Positions 63,801 through 64,000 of a stretch of DNA of 64,000 nt are shown one piece after another. Every line of letters starts with the position of its first letter. Position 1 is the first letter of the stretch. The stretch covers positions 1,240,001 to 1,304,000 of the forward strand of contig NZ_AP027742.1 in assembly GCF_030296775.1 (NCBI RefSeq), written 5' to 3'. Under the pieces are notes generated by a model. That model was given only the letters and a program-made list of their open reading frames with translations, did no database searches and was not told the DNA's origin. The position numbers were made by a program, and so were the translations under genes. Origin of the DNA: Claveliimonas bilis. GTDB taxonomy: Bacteria > Bacillota > Clostridia > Lachnospirales > Lachnospiraceae.

Positions 63801-64000
63801 GTGTCAATATATATACAGAATTTTAAAAAGTATAAGCCGTTATTAAATGAATTAATAGCCAGGGATATAAAGACAAAATATAGACGGTCATTATTAGGAG
63901 TTTTATGGACAATCTTGAATCCCCTATTGATGATGGTTGTGCTATCGGTGGTATTTTCTAATTTGTTCCGATTTGATATAGAATACTTCCCGGTCTATTT
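63801..64000 (+). CDS. ABC-2 type polysaccharide export permease, N-terminal part
   Basis: The first 66 residues are in the window, starting at GTG after GCGGAGGATA. ELIARDIKTKYRRSLLGVLW followed by a hydrophobic helix (ILNPLLMMVVLSVVFSNLF) is the TagG/RgpC/Wzm N-terminus. It should pair with an ATPase just outside the window to export an undecaprenyl-linked chain. The rest of the gene is cut off. Confidence 0.88.
   Translation, partial: MSIYIQNFKKYKPLLNELIARDIKTKYRRSLLGVLWTILNPLLMMVVLSVVFSNLFRFDIEYFPVY

Overview
This window looks like chromosome from a gut-type Gram-positive anaerobe of the Clostridia, most likely family Lachnospiraceae. The clues are moderate GC in the housekeeping genes, strong GGAGG-type ribosome sites, arrays of clostridial hydrophobic-W (ChW) repeats, a cdaA-cdaR operon, and a large low-GC surface polysaccharide locus. 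The species cannot be named from the sequence alone. No rRNA, tRNA or CRISPR array was found.

Region by region: (1) 1-6883 is the end of a glycan operon. It holds the tail of a KdsC-like phosphatase, a two-FnIII plus HAD protein, a glycosyltransferase with sialyl/polysialyltransferase-like HP and SS motifs, two hexapeptide acyltransferases and a KdsB-like CMP-sugar synthetase. Together they suggest making, activating, transferring and acylating a Kdo-like ulosonic acid, which is unexpected in a Gram-positive. (2) 6933-13217 holds a DtxR/MntR regulator, pcrA, rlmD and small membrane or sigma-like proteins. (3) 13218-19389 is the uvrB-uvrA operon, preceded by a RhuM-family chimera and a decayed fragment of a second uvrB. 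(4) 19543-28978 holds mreB, recD2, comF, two membrane proteins, the c-di-AMP genes cdaA-cdaR, an HPr, a GtrA protein and a sugar nucleotidyltransferase.

(5) 29014-40209 is a block of four secreted peptidoglycan enzymes (NlpC/P60, glucosaminidase, GH25 lysozyme, L,D-transpeptidase). All carry ChW repeats in exact multiples of three (12, 6, 9, 12). The first and last are paralogues whose catalytic C-termini have been exchanged. A fifth secreted protein (40286-42943) has five 45-residue tandem repeats and a BNR_4-like domain.

(6) 43223 to the end is an AT-rich capsule or wall-glycan locus. It contains a Wzx flippase, many GT2 glycosyltransferases, a CDP-alditol pair (epimerase/reductase plus TarI/IspD-like), a CDP-glycerol glycerophosphotransferase, LicD, a DPM-like transferase with DUF2304 and DUF2142-type membrane proteins, and the start of an ABC-2 export permease. 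An IS256-family element at 50763-54882 sits inside it and is itself split by an IS21-family element at 51963-54709. Both keep clear target duplications.

The surface genes form a connected theme: synthesis and export of phosphodiester- and possibly ulosonate-decorated glycans, next to secreted enzymes that remodel the wall. Product names come from motif recognition by eye; no database search was run.
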